From: CAZCQP01 sp964500895 | Lineage (GTDB): Bacteria; Bacillota; Clostridia; Lachnospirales; JAISER01 | Length of the DNA: 55,927 bases | NCBI GenBank assembly: GCA_964500895.1 | Contig: CAZCQP010000014.1 | Location: forward strand, 1 to 55,927 | Direction of reading: 5' to 3' | Shown: one piece after another, positions 34,621-42,818 of the stretch | How positions within the stretch are numbered: the stretch's first letter is position 1 | How the letters are laid out: every line of letters starts with the position of its first letter | Notes under the pieces: model-generated | Told to the model about the DNA's origin: nothing | What the model saw: the letters and a program-made list of their open reading frames with translations, nothing else | The model's database searches: none | Translations under genes and position numbers: made by a program

Positions 34621-34654
34621 ACCAAACGCTTGTTTGGTTTGTTTTGTAAACCAA
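34621..34654 (+). promoter_or_regulatory. Two mutually exclusive hairpins between miaA and hfq
   Basis: ACCAAAC (34621-34627) pairs with GTTTGGT (34632-34638) over a GCTT loop and is followed by TTGTTTTG, a weak terminator. TTGGTTT (34634-34640) also pairs with AAACCAA (34648-34654). Both cannot form at once, giving a possible attenuator in front of hfq. The rest of 34567-34695 shows no other feature. Confidence 0.4.
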
Positions 34655-34695
34655 CCATAATGCAATTTAAGAGCCATGTGGAGGGAGCGTAGGCC

Positions 34696-34929
34696 ATGCA
34701 CAAAAGTCTACAGGATTTTATTTTAAACCAAGTGAGGAAAGACAATGTTCCAGTTACTGTTTATTTAGTTAATGGTTTCCAAATCTTTGGGCTTATCAAA
34801 AGCTTTGACAACTACGTTGTTGTTCTGGACGTAGACGGCAAATTACAAATGGTTTATAAGCACGCCATATCTACAGTAATACCAACAAAGCCTTTTTCCC
34901 AAATGAGCATCTTTAACCACGAGGAGTAA
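34696..34929 (+). CDS. hfq: RNA chaperone Hfq
   Basis: Hexameric Sm-like protein that binds small RNAs and mRNAs. It has 77 residues, as usual in Firmicutes. Sm1 motif in VTVYLVNGFQIFGLIKSFDN and Sm2 in YKHAISTV. It starts at ATG behind GGAGGGAG. The miaA-hfq order is widely conserved. Two bases separate it from ynbB. Confidence 0.97.
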   Translation: MHKSLQDFILNQVRKDNVPVTVYLVNGFQIFGLIKSFDNYVVVLDVDGKLQMVYKHAISTVIPTKPFSQMSIFNHEE

Positions 34930-34931
34930 AC

Positions 34932-36215
34932 ATGAACCAGGCAGATACATTGACCCAATATTTGAATCTTCATCCAAAACTTGAAAAGTTGTACCAGGCT
35001 GTTTTAACAGAAATAAAGCCACAACTTGAACATATAGATACCATTGGCGAGTACAACCAAGCCAAGGTGTTGACGGCTATGCAAGAAAACAAATTGAGTG
35101 ACACCCATTTTGCCACCACCACCGGCTATGGTTACAACGACATGGGCCGGGATACACTGGAAGATATTTATGCCCATGTGTTTCAAACAGAATCCGCTTT
35201 GGTGCGGCCGCAAATCATCTCCGGTACCCATGCCTTAACAGTTGCTCTTTTTGGTAACTTGCGCCACGGTGATGAACTGCTGTCTCCGGTGGGTGCCCCT
35301 TATGATACGTTGCACGGTGTCATTGGCATTCGGCAAACCAAGGGCTCGCTGGCCGAACATGGTATGACTTACCGGCAAGTGGACTTAACCCCAGACGGAC
35401 AATTTGACTACGAAGCCATTGCACAAGCTTTAAACGCCAAAACAAAGCTGGTCACCATTCAGCGCTCCAAAGGTTATGCCTGGCGGCGTTCTTTTTCCGT
35501 GGAAGAAATTGGCGCACTGATTCGCCATATTAAAAGCATCAAGCCGGAAGTGATTTGCATGGTGGACAACTGCTACGGCGAATTTGTAGACACCATAGAA
35601 CCCAGCCAAGTAGGTGCAGATTTGGTGGTGGGCTCTCTCATTAAAAACCCCGGGGGTGGGTTGGCCCCAGTGGGCGGGTATATTGCAGGCAAGGCTGAAC
35701 TGGTGGAAAATGCTGCTATCCGGTTAACTTCTCCTGGTTTGGGCAAGGAAGTAGGCCCCTCTTTAGGCATTGCTTCCACCATGCTTCAAGGGCTGTTTCT
35801 GGCCCCTGCTGTGGTGGCCGGCAGCGTAAAAACGGCTGTGTTTGCCGCAGCCCTTTTTGAAAAATGCGGCTTTAAGGTGAACCCTGGCGTTCAAGAAAAA
35901 CGTGCAGACATTGTACAGGCCATTCAAATGGATAACCCTGACAAACTGATTGCTTTTTGCCGGGGCATTCAAAAAGCTGCCCCCGTGGACAGCTTTGTTA
36001 AACCCGAGCCTTGGGCCATGCCCGGCTATGATTGCCCTGTGATTATGGCAGCCGGGGCATTTATTCAAGGTGCTTCCATAGAACTGAGCGCCGACGCCCC
36101 AATTAAGCCGCCCTACATTGCTTATTTTCAAGGCGGGCTTACCTGGTACCATGGTAAAATTGGGGTTTTAACGGCTTTAAATCATATGATAGAGGAAGGG
36201 TTATTAACCCTTTAA
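34932..36215 (+). CDS. ynbB: PLP-dependent YnbB / aluminium-resistance family protein
   Basis: Fold-type I aminotransferase-like enzyme of 427 residues, often labelled methionine gamma-lyase family. The reaction is not established. TTGYGYNDMGRDTLEDIYA and RPQIISGTHALTVALFGNL are family hallmarks; the PLP lysine is expected in GSLIKNPGGGLAPVGGYI. It starts at ATG behind GAGGAG of the hfq end. In Bacillus too, ynbB is linked with miaA-hfq. The stop lies nine bases from the convergent sigE stop, with no clear terminator between. Confidence 0.92.
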   Translation: MNQADTLTQYLNLHPKLEKLYQAVLTEIKPQLEHIDTIGEYNQAKVLTAMQENKLSDTHFATTTGYGYNDMGRDTLEDIYAHVFQTESALVRPQIISGTHALTVALFGNLRHGDELLSPVGAPYDTLHGVIGIRQTKGSLAEHGMTYRQVDLTPDGQFDYEAIAQALNAKTKLVTIQRSKGYAWRRSFSVEEIGALIRHIKSIKPEVICMVDNCYGEFVDTIEPSQVGADLVVGSLIKNPGGGLAPVGGYIAGKAELVENAAIRLTSPGLGKEVGPSLGIASTMLQGLFLAPAVVAGSVKTAVFAAALFEKCGFKVNPGVQEKRADIVQAIQMDNPDKLIAFCRGIQKAAPVDSFVKPEPWAMPGYDCPVIMAAGAFIQGASIELSADAPIKPPYIAYFQGGLTWYHGKIGVLTALNHMIEEGLLTL

Positions 36216-36224
36216 CCACTCGCT

Positions 36225-36962
36225 TTAAACCATCTTGCTGATTTCTTTTTTCAGCCGGCCAATGATTTTCTTTTCCAGCCGGGATATGTACGATTGGGAA
36301 ATGCCCATCATGTCTGCCACTTCTTTTTGGGTCATTTCCTCACCCCGGCCGTTAATGCCAAAACGCAGCTCTACAATTTTGCGCTCACGCTTAGACAGTT
36401 TGTCAATGGCACGGTTTAAGAGTTCTTTATCCACTTCTTCTTCAATGTCCCTGTAAATCACATCCACGTCTGTGCCCAGAATATCCGAAAGCAACAGCTC
36501 ATTGCCTTCCCAGTCCACATTGAGGGGTTCGTCAATGGAAACCTCTGTTTTAACCTTGGTGTTTCTGCGCAAGTACATGAGAATTTCGTTTTCAATACAT
36601 CTGGAAGCATAGGTGGCCAGCTTTATTTTTTTGTCTGTTTTAAATGTATTAATGGCTTTGATTAAGCCAATGGTGCCGATGGAAATTAAATCTTCCACGT
36701 TCACACCCGTGTTTTCAAACTTTCTGGCGATGTATACCACCAAGCGTAAATTCCGTTCGATAAGCACAGATTTCACTTGTAAATCTTCTTCTGTGCCCAG
36801 CCGGTTTAGAAGGTCCGCTTCTTCTTCTGCATTGAGAGGGGTGGGTAATATTTCGTTCCCGCCTATGTAGTAAATGGTTTCCTGACCGTTTTTTTGAAAC
36901 TGCATCAATATTTTTACGGCCACGTCTCTTGCTCTGTAGTAAAGCATTTTGAAGTATAGCAT
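36225..36962 (-). CDS. sigE: Sporulation sigma factor SigE precursor
   Basis: Mother-cell sigma factor after asymmetric division. It has 245 residues including a pro-sequence of about 27 residues (MLYFKMLYYRARDVAVKILM) before the conserved YYIGG, the region removed by SpoIIGA. Region 2: ERNLRLVVYIARKFENTGVN and EDLISIGTIGLIKAINTF, KLATYASRCIENEILMYLR. Region 4: MTQKEVADMMGISQSYISRL. Nearly identical to Bacillus SigE. It starts at ATG 36962 with AGGAGG ten bases upstream. It follows spoIIGA after 64 bases, in the usual order. Confidence 0.97.
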   Translation of the reverse strand: MLYFKMLYYRARDVAVKILMQFQKNGQETIYYIGGNEILPTPLNAEEEADLLNRLGTEEDLQVKSVLIERNLRLVVYIARKFENTGVNVEDLISIGTIGLIKAINTFKTDKKIKLATYASRCIENEILMYLRRNTKVKTEVSIDEPLNVDWEGNELLLSDILGTDVDVIYRDIEEEVDKELLNRAIDKLSKRERKIVELRFGINGRGEEMTQKEVADMMGISQSYISRLEKKIIGRLKKEISKMV

Positions 36963-37026
36963 TTCCCTCAAGCCTCCTATATTTAAGAATGTTTGCATTC
37001 ATTATTCACCCATCACTTTTCAAGCA

Positions 37027-37932
37027 TCACCCATTAATGAGCACCGGATTTAAAAGCCCTTGGTAAACCCCGTCTCCTGAAAGCCTGTGGTTGTAAATAC
37101 CCACAATCACATTTTGCAAAGTGACGGTGTTGCCTTCCTTTTGAATTTCCACCTTATCCGGCCGAAACCCCAGCAAAAGCCCGTGGGCCTTGCCCAGGCT
37201 GGCAAAAGGAATCATGCGGATACGCCCGCAAAAAGAGGCATCCTCGTGCAGATAAGCCAAAATGGCAGGCAGGTCTGTTTCCTGTTGGTGCTGAAAGGCA
37301 CTTTTTAGGCCTTCCGGCAAAAAAGATTGCACCGCCCCGTATTCTGCCACAATCACCGGGGTTTGGCTCACCGGGTCGTTTAGTGTGTTGCCCGTATCCA
37401 AAAGGGCTGTAAAGCCCACGTTGCTGTCTTTGTAAAACACTTTAACAGGATAGAACACTTGTTTTTGAATGACACAATGCTTATACCAGTTATAGGAAAG
37501 CTTAAAGACAATATAAAACCCACAGGTGGAAGCCAACAAAATTTTTAGTGAAAAACCCTTAATGCTGACGCTTAACATATTACCCAGAATGTCGCCCATA
37601 TTCACAAAATAGAACAAAGCCATGCCAATGCCCCCAATGGCAAAGGCAGATATGTAGGCAAAACCGATAATTTTTGCAAATTCCTTCAACCCGTCTGGGC
37701 GAAAGGCCGCCACAACCCCCAGCATTAACACCACCACAGATGCCATGATGTTTAAATAGGGTTGAAGCCCGTTTAGAAATATGAGGGCGCATGTACAAAA
37801 TGCCATAATGCCGCCCCCCAGCGCCAAACGCAACCAGGTGGCCCGCTTATGGGTTAGCTTGCCAGCCACCCACAAAATGAACGTGTCCATGGCAAAGTTG
37901 ATGGCAAATACCACATCGGCATATATTTCCAC
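37027..37932 (-). CDS. spoIIGA: Sporulation sigma-E processing peptidase SpoIIGA
   Basis: Membrane-bound aspartic protease that cleaves pro-SigE in the mother cell when signalled by SpoIIR. It has 301 residues: five or six N-terminal membrane segments (about 1-150), then a soluble protease domain with the active-site ALLDTGNTLNDP. I use the GTG at 37932 (VEIYADVVFAINFAMD), behind AAGGGGGTGG; SpoIIGA proteins begin this way, while the longer frame to 37995 does not fit. Promoter and Spo0A box lie upstream (37975-38060). Confidence 0.95.
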   Translation of the reverse strand: MEIYADVVFAINFAMDTFILWVAGKLTHKRATWLRLALGGGIMAFCTCALIFLNGLQPYLNIMASVVVLMLGVVAAFRPDGLKEFAKIIGFAYISAFAIGGIGMALFYFVNMGDILGNMLSVSIKGFSLKILLASTCGFYIVFKLSYNWYKHCVIQKQVFYPVKVFYKDSNVGFTALLDTGNTLNDPVSQTPVIVAEYGAVQSFLPEGLKSAFQHQQETDLPAILAYLHEDASFCGRIRMIPFASLGKAHGLLLGFRPDKVEIQKEGNTVTLQNVIVGIYNHRLSGDGVYQGLLNPVLING

Positions 37933-37974
37933 AAGCCCACCCCCTTTAATCCGTTGTAAAAACGGCACATGGGT

Positions 37975-38009
37975 ATTATAAAAAATAATGGGCAACTATT
38001 TTGTCATTT
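37975..38009 (-). promoter_or_regulatory. Putative spoIIG promoter with 21-base spacer
   Basis: On the minus strand ATGACA, then 21 bases, then TATAAT (37980-37975), 43 bases before the GTG of spoIIGA. The Bacillus spoIIG promoter is used by sigma-A only with Spo0A and is known for a similarly overlong (22-base) spacer. ATGACAAAA at the -35 also resembles a weak Spo0A box. Confidence 0.6.
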
Positions 38010-38049
38010 CCTCTGGGTTGGGTACAGAAATAAAGCGCATTTTCACAAT

Positions 38050-38060
38050 TTATTCGACAA
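38050..38060 (-). promoter_or_regulatory. Spo0A box upstream of spoIIGA, over the spoIIP stop codon
   Basis: Minus strand TTGTCGAATAA contains the exact core TGTCGAA. It lies about 85-90 bases upstream of the start point predicted from the -10 at 37975. It overlaps the last codons and stop (GTC GAA TAA) of spoIIP. Confidence 0.6.
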
Positions 38061-39060
38061 AAACCTTTGCAATAATTTTGGCAAGAGGGGCCATGGCGTT
38101 TCGGGCTTCCTCCACGGTATTGGTATTGGCGCCCACTTCTACAAGCAGAGATTTCGGCAGCAAATGCAGGCTGTAGCGGTAGGGCTTTAAATATATTTTT
38201 CTTGCAAAACCCGGAAATAATTCGTTTGCGGTGAGCTGCATTTGAAGGCTAAGGGCCAAATTATCTTGTATGTAGGGGTTCACCAAATCTTCCGTTTCTT
38301 TTGGGCCATTTTCGCTTCTAATTTTGGTCATGCCATTAAAAAACATCACTTTTGCTGTGGGTTTGCCCTCTATGTCTGTCACCAGGCGTATGTTGTCGGG
38401 CACCCCGTCCCGGTGCAAGTCTATGGCAATTTCAACGGTGGGGTACTTTTCCAATATTTTCTTTACCGCAGGCTCCATGTTCTGGTAGCTTTCTGCCCGC
38501 TGGTCTTTGCCGTCCCGTATGTCGTACACCCCAATGTCGTGCACCACCTGTATGCCATATTCCTTCACTAAAGTTTCCGCTAACAATTGGCCCATTCCCA
38601 CAATGGTGTCCTGCTGAAATCCGGGGCGAGAATCTTTAAAAGTTTCCTGGGAATGGGTATGGAAAATAAGCACTTTGGGGCTTTCTGTGTGCATGTTGGT
38701 TTTAAAGTTTTTGGTTAAAAATGCCTGGACATTTAAATCCTGCTCCGTCACATAGGCATCGGGGTCCACCACATACAAATGCTTTTGCAAATCTTCCATC
38801 GTTCGTAAAGTGGTTACATTTGCGAAGGTAGGCACAAAGGCAGGGGGTTGTTCCGCTGTGGGAATGCTTGCTGGAATGTCCGCCACCATATCTTCAATGG
38901 GGGCATAAGCTGTTAAGGTTTGGCTTTGTATCTTTCGGTAAAACCACGTGCCCCCGGTAGCAACAAGCAAGAGGGTCAACAGCACCATAAGGGCAGACGT
39001 TCTTGTTTGTTTGCTTGGCCTAAACCTTGTTTTTTTCACAAACAGCACATGTATTTTCAT
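38050..39060 (-). CDS. spoIIP: Stage II sporulation protein P
   Basis: Peptidoglycan amidase/endopeptidase of the engulfment complex with SpoIID and SpoIIM. It has 336 residues: one membrane anchor (about 20-40), a variable linker, and the catalytic domain with LIFHTHSQETF, AIDLHRDG, the likely zinc ligands in H/E/H positions, and LLVEVGANTNTVEEARNA at the end. ATG 39060 sits behind AAGGGGTG. In Bacillus spoIIP follows gpr; here it lies directly before spoIIGA. Confidence 0.96.
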   Translation of the reverse strand: MKIHVLFVKKTRFRPSKQTRTSALMVLLTLLLVATGGTWFYRKIQSQTLTAYAPIEDMVADIPASIPTAEQPPAFVPTFANVTTLRTMEDLQKHLYVVDPDAYVTEQDLNVQAFLTKNFKTNMHTESPKVLIFHTHSQETFKDSRPGFQQDTIVGMGQLLAETLVKEYGIQVVHDIGVYDIRDGKDQRAESYQNMEPAVKKILEKYPTVEIAIDLHRDGVPDNIRLVTDIEGKPTAKVMFFNGMTKIRSENGPKETEDLVNPYIQDNLALSLQMQLTANELFPGFARKIYLKPYRYSLHLLPKSLLVEVGANTNTVEEARNAMAPLAKIIAKVFVE

Positions 39061-39129
39061 GAAGCACCCCTTAACAATGGTCAATACTTTATCTTTTAAA
39101 TTTATTAAAAATGGCGGGTAATTATTCTT

Positions 39130-39157
39130 TTGATTTTTGCCTGAACTATGGTATAAT
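39130..39157 (+). promoter_or_regulatory. Promoter of the MoxR/DUF58 module
   Basis: TTGATT (39130-39135), 16-base spacer, perfect TATAAT (39152-39157), about 45 bases before the first gene of the module. Confidence 0.65.
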
Positions 39158-39201
39158 CAACAGAATATGAGTAAGGAATATGAGTAAAAGGATGCAAAAC
39201 C

Positions 39202-40170
39202 ATGGATATACGCAACATGAATACTGCAAGGCTTTTAGATACCGTTTTTTTGGTGTATAAAAAAACTTTTGCCCATCAACTGGTGCTCACTGCCCTCATG
39301 TCTATCGTTATAGGGGCAATCACCACTTTTTTGGCTGTTTTTTTTGTATTAGCAGGCACGTTTACCGGCTTTTTCATGCAAATGGCAGAGATGGCTTTTT
39401 ATGGCGGGGATACCATACTCATTGTGCTCATTGTCGCTTTTATGATTGTGGTTGCGGGCCTGTTTGTGGTTTTAAAGCAAGGCGGCAACATGGCGGTGGT
39501 GATGCAGGTGGTGCATCGGGAAAGGCCCAATGCCTTACACGCTTTTACGGAAGCTTTCATGGCGTTTGGCCGGTTGTTTACGGTGTTGCTCTGCATTGCT
39601 GTGGTTTATGCCCCGGTTATAGGGCTGATGGTGCTGGTGTTTAAGCAATTATTCTCAGTGCAGTGGGACATCATCATCAACAACCCGGAATTACTTACCG
39701 CCGGAGCATTGGTGACCATTGGCATTGTTTTGTTTGTTTTTACAATCATTTTTATAGCCATTTACGTTTGCATTTGTATGGCAGTTCCCGTTTGCCTGTT
39801 TGAAAAACGCTTGGGCTTTGGCGCTTTGGGCAAAAGTTTCCGGCTGGTGCAAAAAGACTTTTTTAAAGTGTTGGGTACACTGCTTCTGGGCCTTTTAATT
39901 GTTGTGGGCATCAGTTACAGTTTTATGGGCATTTTGGGGTTGCTGGCTGCTGCAATTGCCATTGCAGGGGAAGTGTTTGATTTTGACACTGAAGTGTTTT
40001 TGGCGACCACCAGCATCTTTCAAATGCTGCTATCCTTCGGCACCAATGTACTGCTTTCCCCGGTATTTTCAATATTAATCACCCTGCTGTACGTGAAGCA
40101 GCGGGTGAAGCACGAAGGGTACGATTTAGAGATGCAGCTTAAACAAATGCAAGGGGGCGTAAAACCATGA
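39202..40170 (+). CDS. Multi-pass membrane protein of the MoxR module
   Basis: It has 322 residues with about six membrane segments. The opening helix (NMNTARLLDTVFLVYKKTFA) and the long bundle recall the glycerophosphodiesterase membrane-domain type, and it resembles the protein at 24405 in layout. No enzymatic motif. The RLGFGALGKSFRLVQKDFFK stretch, a repeat-like helix between membrane pairs, is typical of this group. It overlaps the next gene by ATGA. First gene of the module, so likely a membrane component of the same assembly. Function unknown. Confidence 0.8.
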   Translation: MDIRNMNTARLLDTVFLVYKKTFAHQLVLTALMSIVIGAITTFLAVFFVLAGTFTGFFMQMAEMAFYGGDTILIVLIVAFMIVVAGLFVVLKQGGNMAVVMQVVHRERPNALHAFTEAFMAFGRLFTVLLCIAVVYAPVIGLMVLVFKQLFSVQWDIIINNPELLTAGALVTIGIVLFVFTIIFIAIYVCICMAVPVCLFEKRLGFGALGKSFRLVQKDFFKVLGTLLLGLLIVVGISYSFMGILGLLAAAIAIAGEVFDFDTEVFLATTSIFQMLLSFGTNVLLSPVFSILITLLYVKQRVKHEGYDLEMQLKQMQGGVKP

Positions 40171-40817
40171 CCTTTGAAGAAGGGCTATACCAAACCCTGC
40201 AACGCAAAAAATACGATGACATTATGGGCCGTAGTGTGGATTGGGCTGCTAAAATAATGGAATGGATAGCAAAATGGATGGAATGGCTTTTAAACCGGCT
40301 GGACATTCCCATGCCCCAAAACCCGGACTACAACGCAGGCTTTGTAACCAACATGGTTACCGTGGTTGCCATTGGGGCGGCGCTGTTGCTGCTTACACTG
40401 TTTATTTTGTATATAAAGAAACGCAAGCGTACCCCGAAAATTACTGACGACATGGTGGAAATTTTGCAGGATGCGGCCACCAGTGCAGAAAGCCTTCTGC
40501 AAACGGGGCAAAACTTTAGCAGCCAGGGGGACATACGCCAAGGGGTGCGTTATGTGTATTTGGCCGTATTATGGAGCTTGCAAAAGCAAAACTGCATTTT
40601 AGTGCACCGGGCCATGACCAACCAGGAATTAAAGCAGGCAGTTGCAAAATCTGCACCGGCATTTTCCCCTTTGTTTGATGAAGCGGCCGATGGGTTTACA
40701 TTCATCTGGTTTGGCCACAAGCCCATGTCCCCGGAGGCTTTTTCAGCCTACTACCAGAAGATGGCCCAGTTGAGCAGAGACATTTTAAACGGGGGAGGTG
40801 TTCCCCGTGAAAAATAA
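40167..40817 (+). CDS. DUF4129-type membrane protein
   Basis: It has 216 residues with one membrane segment (about 52-74). The cytoplasmic part after it contains the DUF4129-like region: DIRQGVRYVYLAVLWSLQKQ, RAMTNQELKQAV, ADGFTFIWFGHKPMSPEAFS. Such proteins accompany MoxR and DUF58 genes; their role is unknown. It starts at ATG in the stop of the preceding gene and its 3' end overlaps the next gene by 11 bases. Confidence 0.8.
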   Translation: MTFEEGLYQTLQRKKYDDIMGRSVDWAAKIMEWIAKWMEWLLNRLDIPMPQNPDYNAGFVTNMVTVVAIGAALLLLTLFILYIKKRKRTPKITDDMVEILQDAATSAESLLQTGQNFSSQGDIRQGVRYVYLAVLWSLQKQNCILVHRAMTNQELKQAVAKSAPAFSPLFDEAADGFTFIWFGHKPMSPEAFSAYYQKMAQLSRDILNGGGVPREK

Positions 40818-41832
40818 ACTTCCATGGAAAGCTATTTTGCTTTTGTTGGTGGCCTTTATTTTGTGCGGTGTGGCCATTGCCGTCAACAGCGTCAGGGCGA
40901 CTAGCGGGCCAGCCTATACCATTTACAGCACCGACACCGATGGCACCAGTGTTTTATACGACACGTGGAAAACCATGGGGTATAGCGTGGGTTTAAGTTT
41001 TGCTCAAGTGGATGCCACTACCCCCATTGATGATGTGATGGTGGTTATTCAGCCGCATTTTCAATACTTTACCGATGAAGATGAAGAAGCTTTGCTGGCA
41101 TGGGTAGAGGTCGGCGGCAAACTGTTATACTTTGACAACAGCAGTTCTTTTGAAGATGCATACCTTGAAGATTTCATAGAAGAAGACAGCTATGGCAACA
41201 CTTTGTATCAATACGGGGAAGGCCAGGTGCTTGTGGGCCGTTCGGACGACCTGCTCAACAGTACATTAATCGAGGATAGCGGTTCGGCTGAAAGCGTGCA
41301 CCAAACCATGAACAAATGGACGTTCAAGCACATTTTGTTTCATGAATACGTGCATGGCTATAAGCAAAGCCCCAGCTTTTTCCGAATGCTGCCCACCGGT
41401 GTGAAAATGGTCGTTTATCAGCTTGGTCTTTTAACCATTGTTGCTGTTTGGTTTTTGGGCAAGCGCTTTGGAAATCCTATTCCCCACTATGAAGAAGTGG
41501 AACGGGAAGAAAACGCATATGTGCAAACATTGGCGGTCATCTTTAAAAATGCTGGGCGTGGCGAAGTGGCCATTGATAACCTGTACGAGCAGTTTCTACA
41601 GGATTGCGCCGATTATTTCGGTGTGACGTTGGAAGATGCCAGAACCCAAGTGGTGGAACTGTGGCAGAACAATCATTTGCCGGACGTGGAAAAACTGGAA
41701 GCTTTGTGCAAACACATACAGCAAGGGCAACCCCTAAATACCAAAAACCGAAAGGTTCAAAAACAGCTGATGGTCATGGTCAATACCATCAATCAGCTAA
41801 CGGCACACTTAAAGGAGCATGGATATGAGTGA
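40807..41832 (+). CDS. DUF4350 domain membrane protein
   Basis: It has 341 residues. One membrane segment at about 8-28, an extracellular or periplasm-facing domain (STDTDGTSVLYDTWKTMGYS, WVEVGGKLLYFDN), another segment at about 205-222, and a cytoplasmic C-terminal tail of about 120 residues. DUF4350 proteins are regular partners of MoxR/DUF58. It starts at GTG 40807, eight bases behind GGAGG; the GTG at 40798 overlaps that site. The end overlaps the MoxR gene by eight bases. Confidence 0.82.
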   Translation: MKNKLPWKAILLLLVAFILCGVAIAVNSVRATSGPAYTIYSTDTDGTSVLYDTWKTMGYSVGLSFAQVDATTPIDDVMVVIQPHFQYFTDEDEEALLAWVEVGGKLLYFDNSSSFEDAYLEDFIEEDSYGNTLYQYGEGQVLVGRSDDLLNSTLIEDSGSAESVHQTMNKWTFKHILFHEYVHGYKQSPSFFRMLPTGVKMVVYQLGLLTIVAVWFLGKRFGNPIPHYEEVEREENAYVQTLAVIFKNAGRGEVAIDNLYEQFLQDCADYFGVTLEDARTQVVELWQNNHLPDVEKLEALCKHIQQGQPLNTKNRKVQKQLMVMVNTINQLTAHLKEHGYE

Positions 41833-42784
41833 AAAGGGCTTTACAAAGCAAATGACAGACAAAATTAAAGCGGAAATCCAGAAAGCGGTGGTTAGCCAGG
41901 ACATGCTAACAGACATGGCGTTAACTGCTTTGCTTGCCGGGGGGCATGTGCTGGTTGAAGGGGTGCCGGGGCTGGCCAAAACGTTATGGGCCAAATCCAT
42001 GGCGAAAGCCTTGAATCTGCACTTCAGGCGCACCCAGTTTACCGCAGACTTAATGCCCTCGGACTTGCTGGGCACCAAAATATTGAATATGAAAACCTCC
42101 GAATTTGAATTTAAAAGAGGGCCGTTGTTTACCAACGTGTTCTTGGCCGATGAAATAAACCGTACACCGCCCAAAACACAGTCCGCCTTGCTGGAAGCCA
42201 TGGAGGAACACGCCATCACCGTGGACGGGCAAGTGAACGGCATGATGGAACCATTCTGGGTGATGGCCACCCAAAACCCCATTGAATATGACGGCACATA
42301 CCCTTTGCCCGAAGCACTTTTGGACCGTTTCATGATGAAACTGTATTTAGATTACCCCGGTGTGGCCGCCGAAAAACAGGTGCTTCAACGGGTGCATGGC
42401 GGGTTTGACAGCGTACACCTTGAAAATGCCGGTATACAGCCGGTGTGTACCCCACAGGATTTGCAGCAGTGCAAAGCGGAAGTACGCCAGGTGACGGTGG
42501 ATGACAGCGTTTTAAACTATATCATTAGCATTGTGGAAACCACCCGGCACGTCAGCACGGTGGCCATGGGGGCAAGCCCTCGGGGTTCCATTGCCCTTTT
42601 GCAAACGTCAAAAGCGTATGCGGCTATGGCCGGGCGAGATTTTGTCATGCCGGACGACATTAAGCTTTTGGCGTTGCCGGTGCTTCGCCATCGCATTTTG
42701 CTTAAGCCAGAGGCAGAAATTGACGGCATTAAAACAGACCGGGTAATTCAAAGCATTTTAACTTCGGTGCCTGTGCCCCGGTAA
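41825..42784 (+). CDS. MoxR-family AAA+ ATPase
   Basis: Chaperone-like ATPase thought to act with von Willebrand factor A proteins in assembly or metal insertion of partners. It has 319 residues: Walker A GVPGLAKT (about 49-56), Walker B FLADEINRTPPKTQSALLEA, sensor 1 ATQNPIEYDGTYPLPEALLD, and a C-terminal lid. It starts at ATG 41825, seven bases behind AAAGGAG. Together with the DUF58 gene it forms the core of the module; targets unknown. Confidence 0.94.
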   Translation: MSEKGFTKQMTDKIKAEIQKAVVSQDMLTDMALTALLAGGHVLVEGVPGLAKTLWAKSMAKALNLHFRRTQFTADLMPSDLLGTKILNMKTSEFEFKRGPLFTNVFLADEINRTPPKTQSALLEAMEEHAITVDGQVNGMMEPFWVMATQNPIEYDGTYPLPEALLDRFMMKLYLDYPGVAAEKQVLQRVHGGFDSVHLENAGIQPVCTPQDLQQCKAEVRQVTVDDSVLNYIISIVETTRHVSTVAMGASPRGSIALLQTSKAYAAMAGRDFVMPDDIKLLALPVLRHRILLKPEAEIDGIKTDRVIQSILTSVPVPR

Positions 42785-42818
42785 ACCAGAAGAAGATGAA
42801 TAGGGAAGGGGACACACC

